A stretch of DNA of 64,000 bases from Nelumbo lutea (GCA_022828595.1 JAKGHH010000003.1:101641583-101705582); one strand, 5' to 3'; counted from the first letter of the stretch, positions 22,337 through 34,213 are shown. The notes: a model not told the origin generated them from the sequence alone. Translations and numbers: made by a program.

Positions 22337-24188
22337 CTAGGCGACTTGCGCCTCGAGCTTCTTCTCCGATTCTGATGCCCTGGATAAAGTTACAGTAGTA
22401 ACTCCCTCCCCTTCCTCCGTCATGGCCGTCTGGTCGTCGGAATGTAACCCGGGTTGGTTGAGACTCCTGACAAACTCCGTAAAACAAGGAAAATGCTCCG
22501 GCGAGAAGAAATATGCTCCCATCCTCTGATAAGTGAACCCATCCATCACCGCCGCATTCTCTCCACACAGATTCTTCTTAATCTGTTCAAACCCCCCCGG
22601 AGCCAAAGACACGGATGAATTCTCCCCGGAGACTCTTACCCCATGCTCTCTGCAGGCCCCCATGATCTGCGAACGTAGCGACTCAGGGCTAGCGAGTGAT
22701 TGCTGTGGCTGGTGGGCGTCGGAGAGGTCCATGCCGGGCACTATCATCCTGCACGAGTTCCTAGCAAAGAGTTCGGCTATGGCGTCATAACCATCTCTGT
22801 TGGCGGTGTTGTAGAAACCGGCTGTCAACTCGGAGGGGTGGGAGCGAGTCTTGTACCATGAGTGCAGGAGTGGGAGTCTGCCGGATAGAGTTACAGGGGT
22901 GTCGGAGAATGAGGTCGAGGCGAGGGAAAGCAGGCGGTCGGCGTGGGACATGAGCTGGGTTGAGTACCAGGTGAGGAAGAAGTCGCCGTATGGGGTCTCC
23001 CAGGAGCCTCCGTTCTCCTTGAAGAAGGTGTTGGCGAAGGACGACTGGTCGTAGTTGGGGGCGTCATGGGGACCTGAGAGGCCCCAAAAGGGGTTTCCAG
23101 TCGCCTTGGCGTGTTCCCGCAGATGCTTTAGCATGTTCTTGTCGTAGCTCTGGAATTCTCCTGCTCCTGTAATCTTGCCACCTCTCGCCGACGGCCGAGA
23201 AGGGTAGCGGAGCTCTCCATCCGGTCCCAGGCTCACTGAAACATCCTGAGGAGATCACAGAAAAAGCGGCCATTGATAAGAACCGGTTCTAACAAATAAA
23301 TAAATGTGATGGGTCGAGAATGAGAATGAAGATTTGAAGCTTACCACGATTGTAGAGCCCATGAGGTTTGAGAATGAAGATTTGAAGCTCTCCAAGAATT
23401 CCTGGTAAACCTGAACCGGAGTCTTCCCGTCGAGGACGGGCAAATCGTCCACCGCCAGCGACAGACACTCTTTGTAGCGCCGTCCCGACCTGTCGGCGAA
23501 GAAGATGTCTGGTTGTGCTTCACCAATCTTTGACACCCAACCAGGGAGTTCAATTTTGGCTTGTTTGGCGGCATGGAAGCAGACAGACACGCGAAGCTTG
23601 AGACCCGCGTCTCGGACCATCTCTGCAAGCTCAAGATATCCCGACCAGTCGTACTTTCCTCTGGCTTCCTTCTCGGCTATCCCCCACCAGATGGAAAATT
23701 CGACCCCTTCTGCCCCCAAGAGCTTCAGAGCCTTCATCCCTGCCCCGATTGCTCTTACATGGTTCAGTGTGTTGCCGTGGGAAACAGCATCCAGAGGAAG
23801 CCCAACAAATAAGCTTAATTCATCCTCCTGCATAAAAAATAGTAATTAATTTTAATAGATACACACAGATTTCTCCGATGAATTAAAGTCGAGACCCTAG
23901 TTTCTGCAATTCAAAACGAACAGAAGGAAAGAAAAAAATAGCACTTACTAGCTTCGATCCTTTCGGCATCGCTCTCTCTCCGGCAATTTTCTCCAATCCG
24001 GAAACCTCCGGTTGTGTTGCCTTGAGAGAGACTTGAATTTCAGCTGTTGTCCATCTTCTACCAAGATTAAAACAGACCTTATTTTTTCTGGTGAAAATCT
24101 GCTTGGAACTAAAAAACCCAAGCTTCCGATAAGGTGAATCGGTAGTTCCGATCTTCACCTGAGAACATCCAATTACTGAAACCTCCAT
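22337..24188 (-). CDS. BAM9: Beta-amylase-like protein, BAM9 class (three exons, 543 aa)
   Basis: Exons 24188-23949, 23827-23345 and 23245-22337 join at phase 0 GT-AG introns to 543 codons plus TAG. Glycoside hydrolase family 14 is clear from 'LFVGLPLDAVSHGNT', 'GPDGELRYPS', 'TRSHPSELTAGFYN' and 'FTYQRMG'. The first ~75 residues are basic and Ser/Thr-rich, as in a plastid transit peptide. In catalytic members two Glu residues cut maltose from starch ends. Glu252 ('GELRYPS') and Glu449 ('SGENSS') are in the right places, but the mobile loop that carries a third essential residue is shortened to 'CFHAAKQAKIELPGW' (~164-174), with no Gly-Asn-Val-Gly-Asp stretch. The overall sequence fits the BAM9 subclass, regarded as non-catalytic and regulatory. 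It has a TATA box and G-box upstream. BAM9 rather than BAM3 or BAM1 is my recognition, not a search result. Confidence 0.9.
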
Positions 24189-24351
24189 CTCAATTCACAA
24201 AGTGAGGGAAAGGAAGGAAAAAAAAATGAAAACAGTATGGTAGATAAGATAAGAGACTGAAAGGAAATAGAAGAAATCAGAGTCTTCGTTCGTTTCAGTA
24301 TTCAGGTGGCTGCTCTGCTCATGGTCGCCAGAGTGTGAAGCGAACCATCTG

Positions 24352-24358
24352 TTATATA
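24352..24358 (-). promoter_or_regulatory. TATA box of the beta-amylase gene
   Basis: TATATAA on the reverse strand within CCTATATAACAG, 164 bp upstream of the start codon at 24188. This leaves room for a ~130-nt leader. Confidence 0.7.
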
Positions 24359-24430
24359 GGAGGAGCAAGGAAGAAAAGAGGCATTTTTTCAGGCGATGTT
24401 AGGATTTTGGAATCATCCAATCAGAAATGC

Positions 24431-24436
24431 CACGTG
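24431..24436 (-). promoter_or_regulatory. G-box (CACGTG) upstream of beta-amylase
   Basis: Palindromic CACGTG within GCCACGTGTC, about 75 bp upstream of the TATA box. bZIP and bHLH factors (light, ABA or circadian control) bind such cores in plants. Functional use is inferred. Confidence 0.55.
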
Positions 24437-24556
24437 TCATCGTAATAGTGGTTGCTATCCTGCTGCTTAGGATGGAGTTGGGAAAACAATGAATCCCGTT
24501 GCCCCCACGGCCCCACCGAGTTCACTTTTGCTAAACCGGGTGTATTGCTAAAGGAT

Positions 24557-25125
24557 TAGGGTTGTCAACGGGTCGGTTTGATTCGATGGATTCGAACCAA
24601 TTGGACCGGTTCTGGTTTTAGGATTTGTATTTGTGCATTGGTTTGGGTTCCTAATTTATTGTCTCAATTATTGAAGGTGTTTGGTTTTGTTTACGTTTAT
24701 TAAGTAAGCCTTTTATACATGTATGATTGTAAAATCGAGAAATGACACCACATCATTAAAGTGCCACTAAATGCTTATCCCTTTCAATAAGTTCTAAAAT
24801 AAAGATTTTAGAAATGGGATAGGTGCACAGAAATCAATGTTTATAAATATCGATATTTGTTGATAGGTAGCGTTTACTTAATAAACTTAATTATCCGTAT
24901 GAGACCAATTTTATCCAATCCCAAATCTATTTATATATTTATAGATAAATAGATAGACAGATAGATATATTTAACAGGTTTATTATAATTCTATCCATCA
25001 AGTCAGACCTGATTGTCCCAAAAGCGAATCAATCCTTAAATTGACCCAACAATTTCTAAGACCTTGATATTTCTTATTGGGTCAATTTCGATTTTATAAT
25101 CCTGATTCAAATTCGATCGGTTAAC
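24557..25125. repeat. Degenerate foldback repeat with a nested insert
   Basis: 'agggttgtcaacgggtcggt' (24557) and, inverted, 'cgatcggttaacaacactat' (25114) look like terminal repeats. A second pair, 'tttacgtttattaagtaag' (24690) and 'gtttacttaataaactta' (24870), is nested inside. The outer ends are too worn to read a target duplication. Confidence 0.5.
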
Positions 25126-25129
25126 AACA

Positions 25130-26339
25130 CTATATGGAACACGTGATGTATACATAAAGTGATTTTTAAATTGAGCATTTATGTTCAATAAAATTCGGTT
25201 GATGAAGTTCTTAAATCTAATTGAGTTTATGTTATGTATAATATTTTTATGTTTGTATACAATCCTTTATATGTAAAATGTTTTATTTTTATTTGTAATA
25301 TCAAGCCAAAATTAAATATATAAAATTTTGAGCTGATATTTTTATGCCTATATCCACCCAAATTACATCCAAATCATTAATTTTGTCATTTTGTGGTTTT
25401 TGCGCTTCCCTAAAATTTCATCGTAGCAAATTTTGTGACCCCACTTGCACTTTTACGGCAACTACAGTTCTTTTTTGGATTATTAATAGTACAATCCAAG
25501 GAAGACGAATTACAACCATTCGATTGGAACCTCTAGCTTCAGACCAGCCTTTTCGGCTGAGCATAGGTCAAACTGCCAAAGCGTGTTTCCTACTTCGACC
25601 TTAGTAGATAACTTAGATCCCGACAGAAAAGATACCCATCCAACGATTCACGCTGGCTGACTGGTGTACTGGATTAGACACTTCGCTTGAATCTTTTAAA
25701 CGAAGGGACCGAGGGGCGGCAATTTTAATTTATGGAGCAATAGTCCGGCTTTGGTCAGGGAAAAGCCCGCTTCAATAACCTTTACAGCCTTACGTTGGGA
25801 ATATCTCCAAGGGATTTATTTCATAGGAAATATTCTCAATGATGGGCTAATTGGATGACGTGGCAACGAGGCCGACGTGGAAAGTACAATTGGTTCAGAT
25901 GATTTGTGGCAGGGAATTTTCCAGGGAAAAGCCCGTGGTCAGGAGACATGAATGCCACGTGTCAATTTCAGGTGGTTCTTGTCACATGTGTCCTGGTGGT
26001 AGTTGGCCACATGCGGAGTGGGACCGTTCTGACTCATGTCCTATACTCTATACAATACTGGGGCCTCGCTCGACTCTCTGATTTCCTTGCCGTTGATCGC
26101 CCACAGGCCACATCTTTTTATCGCCGGTTCTATGTTGTCTCGTAGCGTGAATGAAGCGTAACTTGGATAAGCGTGAATCTACCACAATCGCGACGCAAGT
26201 TGGAGATGCGACGTGATGTGTTTTGTTTCGATGAGCACAGTGCAAACCGTTTGATTGGAATCGGTCGTCACGGGAACTGACCAGATTAATCATAATTTGT
26301 CAAAAGTCTTTCCTGTGCTCTTACCGACTTGTCAAAGAT
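25130..26339. other. Intergenic DNA without a recognised gene
   Basis: Locally higher GC (25430-26300) gives open frames of up to 86 codons, but none shows a domain or splice structure that I can support. A CACGTG lies at about 25956. Confidence 0.5.
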
Positions 26340-26347
26340 CCGAATAT

Positions 26348-26778
26348 TAGGGCTGTTCATGGATCGGGTTGGGTCGGTTTACTTATGTTTTTCCAATTGA
26401 CTTAACCTGATCGGGTTACTTAAAATTAAAATTGAAATTGATCTTGTGTTAAGTAAAACTGACCTGATCGGTTTGAGTCAGTTTGGGTCGGTTTAAACTC
26501 TACTTAGTGGTGACTTAGTTGTTGTACAACCTAACTTAAATAGGATAGAGACAACTTAGTTAAGTAGGAACTAAGTAGGTTGCAACTACTAACTAGGAAT
26601 TAACTACTAAGTTGGTTTGGTTCGGGTCAATTTTGGTTTTCACACATGAAAACCGAAACCGAACTGAATCATCGGTTTATGATTTTTTATAACCTGAAAC
26701 CGACTGGTGCTGAAGAAAACCCGTCCGACTCGGGTTGAGTCGATTTGGTCGGGTTGGGTCTTCTTATGAATAGCCCTA
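26348..26778. mobile_element. hAT-like MITE, 431 bp
   Basis: Ends TAGGGCTGTTCATGGATCGG (left) and TAGGGCTATTCATAAGAAGA (reverse complement of right), both followed by a GGGTTGGGTCGG-type stretch. Flanking octamers CCGAATAT (26340-26347) and CGGAATAC (26779-26786) match at six of eight positions, in line with an old hAT insertion. The interior is made of short 'aactaagtaggttg' repeats. Confidence 0.68.
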
Positions 26779-26793
26779 CGGAATACAAAATTG

Positions 26794-26985
26794 AGGCCCC
26801 GTTTGATTCGCAGGAATAAGGTTTTGGAATCAGAATCGGAATGGGTTATTCTAATTCCAATTGTTTAATTGAACAGAATTGGAATCTTATTTCTATTCTC
26901 ACTGGAGTGACATTCTCTCATTTGAGGGAATGGCCATTATCTGCCCTTTCCTTGAGAATGAAATCTTACCAAAGAGACTTGCGTC
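26794..26985. repeat. Tourist-like 'GGxTCCxTTTGATTC' MITE, right end missing
   Basis: 'ggccccgtttgattcgcagg' then 'ggaatgggttattctaattc' and 'gagggaatggccatt' match the copies at 28152-28390 and 54200-54408. The right terminus is not found. Confidence 0.6.
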
Positions 26986-27086
26986 CCAGAATGTTTATAA
27001 AAGCTTGAAACGGCCAAAAATCAAAAGCTTATTGTCTTTCCATGCATAAAATCTTTTGTTTAGTCCAATAGACGACCAGTTCATTA

Positions 27087-27600
27087 GGGTTATCAATGGG
27101 TCAGGTTGGACCCATTGAACCCAAACACGATTGGATTGGTTTAGGTTACAAAAGTCGGAATGGATCGGTTCTAGTACTTGATAGTTTCGATTCTTATCGA
27201 TTTGCAATCTATACCATTCAATCCCAAACGAATTTACACCCAGGGCCCATTCATTTGCTCTAAAGTCTGACATCTAAAGGTTCAAAAATTACATTAAGAG
27301 ATATATTAGTCTTGATGAACTTTTTATTCCTCTAAATTCTGAATGCAAAGAACACTGTTCTGAATTTTGAATTCTAAAAATGATCAAATATCCATTTTGA
27401 CCCCATATATGAGAGGTTTTTTTTTTCTTCTTTTTGGGGGATATCATTGGAAAACAAAAAAATGTATAATTGCTAAGAGATAAGAGGAAATGAGCAGTCC
27501 CCAATCTGAACTATATATATATATGTCCAATTCAATTCTAGGTCTTTAATATTTTATGTTGGGTTGATTCCGATTCTACCTACACCCAACCCAAACTCAA
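27087..27600. repeat. Degenerate 'AGGGTTATCAATGGGTC' repeat
   Basis: 'agggttatcaatgggtcagg' on the left and 'caacccaaactcaacatgttg' inverted on the right could be the ends of a worn hAT-like MITE with internal additions. No gene. Confidence 0.4.
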
Positions 27601-28151
27601 CATGTTGATATCCCAGAATGGGATCTGCTCCTCACACGGGATACCTCACATGCACATCCACCGTGCATTGGAAACATTTCCTGATATCTTTTTGGCCAGG
27701 CTATCAAATTGTTGGTAGATATTTTTTTAAAAAGACTTTCCAAATGACAAATCTTTACTGGCATGACTAGAGAAGCATTGGAATCTTTATATTTCAAAAC
27801 ACATGATATCTGATTCTCGTAAAAAAAAAACTCAAATAATCCAATATCAATCCCTGGACAAGAGAAATCCCAATCTAATGGATTCTCTACACGGTGTCCT
27901 GTTCAAAATACCAGGTGCCCGTTTGAGAGGGCTTTCAGGACGGGACTTATTTCATTCCAAACTAAGCCCCTTGTAAATCTTGTTTGGTGAAAATCTGAAA
28001 AGTCAATATTTTTATTTTGATTATAAAATGAAACTACTCCAAATATTTTGTCTGTAACACAGGTATTCAACAACCGTGGCTCAATCAACATAACCCACGA
28101 AACAGGCTACAATGTATGTCTAAGTCCTATAGAGTCAAACACACTAGCTAG

Positions 28152-28390
28152 GCTCCCTTTGATTTGATTCATAAGAATAGGGGTCTGGAATTGGAATGGG
28201 TTATTCTTTGATTGGGTGGAATTAGAATTCTTTTCCCATTTGTGGTGGAATGGTCATTCCTTCCCCTCTTTTGAGAAATACATTCTTATTCCTGCTAACT
28301 TCAATTCTCAATTTTATTCTTATCTGAACCATTCTGATTCTAATTCTGAACCAATTTGATTTTGATTCACACTATAAACAAAAGGGACCC
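28152..28390. mobile_element. Tourist-like MITE, 239 bp
   Basis: Left end GGCTCCCTTTGATTTGATTC and the reverse complement of the right end, GGGTCCCTTTTGTTTATAGTG, pair as terminal inverted repeats. The interior is a palindrome of 'ggaatgg', 'attctga' and 'ttccaatt' words. The 3-bp flanks (CTA/TAT) do not match exactly, so the superfamily assignment rests on end sequence. Confidence 0.65.
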
Positions 28391-28715
28391 TATAATCAAC
28401 TGTCAAATAACAGTCTCCTGAGAGGATAATTGATGGACCCTTCTCGGACTACGAACCAAACGGGTCTATCACATTTCTCACTCAGTGTCAAAGAAGAGAT
28501 GATAATAAAGAGATAAATAGAAGGATGCGTGCAATCTTAATTCATGTAAGTAGTCATTACTTGTATAAACAAATTAATAGAGGTTACAAAAGCTGATCAG
28601 AATATCACATTCTAGACTCAATCCTTGTAGTTCAAAAGACGTAACTGAACCACAATTGTTAGGATGTATTTGGAAGCAGGAATAGAGGTGGTCAGGTGGG
28701 TTAAGATAGATCTTA

Positions 28716-29613
28716 GGTAATGTTTGGGAGTGTTTAAAAATAAGTATTTATTTAAAATAAGTGTTTATTTGGGCTATTAAGTACTTATTGCTATTTGGAA
28801 AATAAGCTCGAAACAAGTGATTATTTTAAAAATAGGGGCTAATTTTTAAGTACAAATTTCCAGCTTTTTTTAAGAAGCACTTATTCATTTTTTTCTTCCA
28901 AAATTATCTTAGTTGAATTTTAAAATACCACTTATAAAATAATCTCGAGTTAAATTTTATAAAAGTACTTTTATAAAAGCACTCTTACAAAAGAACTTTT
29001 ATGAAAGCACTTTTATAAAAGTACTTTTACGAAAGCTCTTTTAAGAAAGTATTTTTATGAAAGCATTTTTACAAAAACAAAAACACTTATAGTACTTTTA
29101 TAAAAGTACTTTTACGAAAGCACTTTTAGGAAAACACTTTTATGAAAGTACTTTTACAAAAGCACTTTTAAAAAAGTATTTTTATGAAAGCACTTTTATG
29201 AAATCACTTTTATGAAAGTACTTTTATGTTTTATAAAGTACTTTCGCAAAAGTGCTTTTATAAAAGTACTTTTACAAAAGCACTTTTGTAAAAATGCTTT
29301 CATAAGAGTACTGTATAAAAGTGCTTTTATAAAAATGCTTTCATAAAAATGTTTTCATAAAAATACTTTATAAAAATGCTTTCATAAAGGTATTTTCTTA
29401 AAAGTACTTTCAAAGGGTATATTTTGAAAATTTGAAAGAAAATGAAGGACAAAATAATTACAAATGCTTATTTAAGTGCTTATTAGAGAAAAAGATCACC
29501 TAACACCCAATATAAAATAAATAATTATTTGAAAAAATTGGGTGCCAGATGCAAATAAGTGCCTATTTGTTTTTCAACACTTATTTTTAACTTAAGCACT
29601 CCCAAACATGGCC
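28716..29613. mobile_element. PIF/Tourist-like MITE with ~450-bp internal minisatellite
   Basis: Terminal repeats GGTAATGTTTGGGAGTGTTT (left) and GGCCATGTTTGGGAGTGCTT (reverse complement of right). Exact TTA flanks lie at 28713-28715 and 29614-29616. About 28960-29410 is a tandem array of ~13-bp units alternating 'aaagcacttttac' and 'aaagtacttttat', each nearly palindromic. 898 bp is long for a Tourist MITE, and the array accounts for the extra length. No transposase frame. Confidence 0.8.
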
Positions 29614-29616
29614 TTA

Positions 29617-31490
29617 GTCTAACTCAGTTTTGTCAATTCAGATTTTTGTTCGATCAGATAAGAATTTTAGTGTTTAAATTCAATAAACATTTAAAATTTA
29701 CAAAAGGCTAAATTTCAGATTAGTATTCTGTAATTTTGCTTGTCTCATTTTGATACTCGAATTTTAAAACATATCAATTTAGTACTTGAACTCCCCAAAA
29801 CTGTCAATTGTATATACCTGGTGCTCCCAAGAGGGGTTAGACCGCCATAATTTAGAGAGAGAGAGAGTGGTGCGATAAGTCTAAAATACAAGTGAAACTA
29901 AGAGAGGGAGACTGACTTGTTGTTTTAATCTAGGAATATTTATGTTTTAATTACTTTTGACTGACTTGTTTGATGACCCAAGTTGTTCATTGGACCGGGC
30001 TGATTTAGAGTGTGTTTGGTTTCGTTTATGTTTATTGAAAAAACGCTGCCACCTCAACACCATATAAGCATTTGGGTTGTTAAACGATTATAAACGTTTT
30101 TTTATTGGTTTTCGTAAAAGAAGTCCTTGGGGAAACGTCAAATTTTCACTTCCCACAACGGTTAGACAATTCACGAAATGCATATATGATGTGGCGCTGA
30201 TGTATAATCCGATGTGGCGCAAATGGTTTCTGATCCGGTGCATTGTGGATCTACCATTCCACACAAAAACATGTCCAAACCCTAACCATGAATTAGGGTA
30301 TCGAACTGAGGGTAGCCACAGCCGATCGGTCTTGTAGAGAGTTGCTTCTTTTTACGCATCGACGTTGACTAGAGGTAGTGGGCGCCAGTAAGTTTGCCGT
30401 CGACACCCTGTTAATCCCCCGCCTTAATGTCGGCAAGGTGTTTTTTTTTTTCTGACGAATCGCCATTTTCTCTTTGCTTTTGCAGCTCTGTAACCCATCG
30501 GCAAGGTACGTCATACACCGTTAACCCTTTGCAAAACGATATATCCGCCGTTCCCATCCTCTGAACGTTTCCTTTTTACTGTAAATGTTTCAATAACACA
30601 TTGGTGGAGTGAAGCTTCCCCTTGTCATTCTGATGTTTCCTTTTTTTACTATGAATGATGAATGCTTTTGATTAACAATTGTTTTCTCATGTTTTTTTAT
30701 TTACACGGTTGTTGTTGAAGTGTTTTGGACGGATGGAGTGAACACGGGCTTCCAGCTTTTTATTCTCACACATTGCTCGCAATTTCTGAACCAATCACTT
30801 GAAAAACATCCAATCCATCCACTTACAACCTACCCAAACCCATCCATTTTAGATGTAAGTGGAATACAGGTTGAGGAGTCTGTGATTCTGTGGTGGTAGT
30901 CGGATAATTTGGGTTGAAACCCATGTACACAGTAGAAATTTGGGTTACTAGTGGATGTAAGTGGTTGGTGGATGGGTTGTCTATCACCCTTCATGCAACC
31001 AATCCATCCGTTTGACACTCCTTTGGCATATTGAGATCTATCATGGTACCAAGAGATGTACTTTGGCATCATACATTCACCATTGAATCTGAAAATCGGT
31101 CATTAAATGCAAGTATGGGTAATTTGGACTATTGGATTGATTAATGGCGCCTACATCCAAGTGAAGGTGCCACACTGAAACACACATATAGTTGTTTATT
31201 GAAACACGGCACCAAACAGCAAATATGAGAACATTTATTCTGTTTAGTTGTAAAATAAGATTTACAGGGTTTTTTCTTGAAATGCTCAATAAACACAAAT
31301 AGACTCAAACACATACTTAATTCTTGTTTGGGGTGGTTTAAACCACTGTCTGTGGATATTTTAAACTTTATACTCTTAACATTTACAAAATTAGGGAAAT
31401 CTATGATATTAGAAAGACATGGTATTTGATGACCACTCAAATTACCCTCATGAATTTGGATGTAAACCACCTGGTTGGTCACCTCTTTTA
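29617..31490. other. Intergenic DNA without a recognised gene
   Basis: 29700-29825 resembles part of the foldback family at 38490-39010 ('agtattctgtaattt', 'caatttagtacttgaac'). Near 30010 'gtgtttggtttcgtttatg' resembles the nested repeat at 24680. The rest has no support as a gene. Confidence 0.5.
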
Positions 31491-31496
31491 TGATGT

Positions 31497-31848
31497 AGGT
31501 GTTTGGCATCAATGTCGTTGCTCCAGAGATGTTTTCTGAGAAAATGGTGATGTATGGATCAGGGTTTGTTGCACCGTTTTCTAAAAAAAATGGCTCCTTT
31601 TTTTGTTTGGCATCAATGCTGCCACATTGGATGCTTTTTGGGTAAACAACAATGGTTTTGTTTGGTACCAGTGTTGTATAACTGTTTTCAGCATTAGTCT
31701 ACATTATCTAATGCTCAAGATAATGCCGCATTGGTGTCATGTCATTCTACGGTTGGCAGCAACGGGCTGGAACCTGAGAAAACTTTGAAACCAAATATGA
31801 GACTGTTTCCTCGTTTTTTGAGGCAATAGCATCGATGCCAAACACCGC
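31497..31848. mobile_element. MITE with GGTGTTTGGCATC ends
   Basis: Left end AGGTGTTTGGCATCAATGTC and the reverse complement of the right end, CGGTGTTTGGCATCGATGCT, form terminal repeats. A third internal copy of 'tttggcatcaatgctgcc' lies at 31606. The target duplication is not readable. Confidence 0.6.
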
Positions 31849-32340
31849 CAATACTAGTTGTTTGGCTCTAAGCATTTCCAGTATCATGTTTTTTCTGTAT
31901 CATATTTGAACCCCTGCCAAGTTAGAAATAAAGCAAAATCGAGAAGATAGCTTTATATAAAACATCCTAGCTTTATTGACAATATCTGAAACTTCCCCTC
32001 ACTTTTAAATATCTCTAAGAACCTCGAGGGCACAATTTTTAAATGACAAAGATGACCAATATGGGATCATGACCATCCATAAAACATTGATATGCCCTTG
32101 TGTTCATACAATTTGTTGCTTCAAATGAGTCCCTCAAGTCATCTCTATTCCATAAGCTGGTGGCATGTTGTTCATTCGTAAAAAAAAAACAATATTCAAG
32201 GGTATTTTAGGTATATATCTAAAGAGTACATTAAGATTGATAGGTCAAGTAGTATGTTTGTCTTGTTTTTTTTTCTTTGCATCTACAGGAACAAATAATC
32301 AAACCCTACATATAAGTGCCATTATATGTAGAGAAAACAG

Positions 32341-32585
32341 TGTTTTCAAAACCGGACTGGAAAAATCGGGACCGGTTCTATTTCACCCCAAAACTGTTGA
32401 TTTGGTCAATGAACTATTGACTTGGGTGGTTAAACTGTTGAATCATCGGCGGTTTTTGCCTTTTTTTTTTATTTTTTTAATTTTTTTGTCAGACTGAGCC
32501 ATCCATTTGGACTGGACAGTCAAACTGTTCGACCCGAGAACCTGACCCAGAATGGTTCCCTATTCAATCCAGTTTTAAAAACCTC
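32341..32585. repeat. Copy of the CCGGTTTTAAAAC-type repeat
   Basis: 'gttttcaaaaccggactgg' to 'ccagttttaaaaacctcgag', with the internal 'gtcaatgaactattgacttgg' and 'ggacagtcaaactgttcgacc'. Same family as 55853-56137. Confidence 0.72.
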
Positions 32586-32611
32586 GAGAAAAAATGTATA
32601 TAATGCGTGAC

Positions 32612-32840
32612 AAGTATGATTGTCATGTGGCTAAATTTTGACATGTGTCATTTTAAAATGCCATGTGTCTTGAGCCATGCCACATCATCAAAAAAAAGTG
32701 TCAACAGTAACCATGTGAAGAAAAGGCATAGAACATATGCCAATTAAAGTTGCCATGTGGCAAAATTTCTGGCATGTGTCATTTCTAAATAGCCACGTTT
32801 ATCTTGAATCATGCCACTTCATCATATAAACATGTTGCAC
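32612..32840. repeat. ~135-bp tandem repeat
   Basis: 32615-32700 ('ttgtcatgtggctaaatttt...cacatcatca') is repeated at 32748-32835 ('ttgccatgtggcaaaatttc...cacttcatca') with moderate divergence. Confidence 0.65.
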
Positions 32841-33592
32841 TTTTCATGTAAATGGACCAACAGTAAGGCTAATGGTAAATTATCATAAATTTTCTCACAA
32901 AACAAATATAGGGTAGCTAGCAAAGGAAATAAGTTTTCTTTTCATCATCCCATCCTTTCTCAACCCCTGGTAGATGCCGCCTAGGGTTGATTTGGATGCA
33001 CAATTTGAAAAACCAAGATAAAATAGGGCATTAAAATCCTAGAAAAATGAAGAAAAGATAGAAAGGAATTGGAGAAATAATGAAAACAAAATATTGGGCA
33101 GTCTTGTTCAAAAATAAAAAAGAAATAATAATAAAAACCCAACTCTAGCCTATTTTTTAAGTGTTTATTTTCAAAACAAACACTTATTGAGTTTCTTTGG
33201 CCAAATACGAATAAATAATCATTTTCTATTTATTGTGTGGTCCTGACACTTAAAATAAATACTTATTTTACGTTTTACCAAACAGGGCTTAAAAGAAAAA
33301 AGTAAAATTTGGACATTATCAAAAAAAAAAAAAAATCAAGGAATGTTTCATATATGATTTTCTAATAGTAATTAAGGAGAACTTAATTAGTTAATTCTCA
33401 AAGTCTTGCTAAGGAAAAAGGTTGTGACGTATGTTAAATTCCTATACCCCCTCATAAGCTTGCATCGGCAATTATCATATCATTAAATCTTAATCAATGG
33501 ATTCCAATTCAAATCCAATCCGCATTAATGGTTGAAAAGGGTAATCAATAAATGGCTCTCATGACTCCAACTATAATACCAAAAAGCATCGT

Positions 33593-33890
33593 TTTCAAAA
33601 TCGGATCGGATCGGATGGTTGGACTGGAACAGCCGGGAACCAGTCATTTGATTGGTTTTGTTTTTCTCAAAAATCAGATTTTTCTCTAAAATCGTTGATT
33701 TTAGTTAGTGAACCGTTGAACCGGGTGATTAACTGTTTGAACGGTTTTGACCATTTTTTATTTTTTTGATTTCTTTTTTAATTTTTCTATCAGAACAGGT
33801 CAAACGTTCAGTTCAAACAATCAGATCATTTGACCCGCTAACCGGACTCCTGACCGGTTCAGTCACTGGGTCAATTTTAAAAACCATGCC
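33593..33890. repeat. Copy of the CCGGTTTTAAAAC-type repeat
   Basis: Runs from 'gttttcaaaatcggatcgga' to 'ggtcaattttaaaaaccatg'. It is nearly full length, with the central 'ttttgaccattttttatttt' and 'gaacaggtcaaacgttcagt'. Confidence 0.75.
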
Positions 33891-34096
33891 AATACCTAAA
33901 AAAATTGATCACCAATCAATTAGTATCAGTATCAGATAAGTGTAACCAATCAATTACTATTCATAAAAAAATATTTGACCAAAGTCTTCCAATATTATAC
34001 CCTTTTGGCGATCAAAGATATCATTTTTAACTAGGGAGAAAGGGAAAATGGACCATGAACATACTGTATTCGATGTTTTTGTTTTTGGTTTTTAAG

Positions 34097-34213
34097 GCTC
34101 AGTTTAAAAAGAGTACAAATATAAATATGTACAGTATAAATGCATACAAAATAATATACAAGGTTTTGCACTCTATATATTTGAATTTGTACTCCTTCCA
34201 AACTGAGCTTAAA
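34097..34213. mobile_element. Best copy of the 'CTCAGTTT' MITE family
   Basis: Left end GGCTCAGTTTAAAAAGAGTA and the reverse complement of the right end, AAGCTCAGTTTGGAAGGAGT, pair over ~25 bp. TTAA-like sequence flanks both sides. Only ~117 bp long and made almost entirely of the inverted arms plus 'tgcatacaaaataat'. At least seven copies occur in this window. Confidence 0.75.

Noticed and set aside
22533..23849. Forward-strand frames of 67-114 codons opposite the beta-amylase gene
   Set aside because: Shadows of the coding exons on the other strand.
25851..26293. Overlapping frames of 76-81 codons on both strands in a GC-richer patch
   Set aside because: No domain, no splice partner exons and no repeat ends. 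GC content alone explains the open frames.
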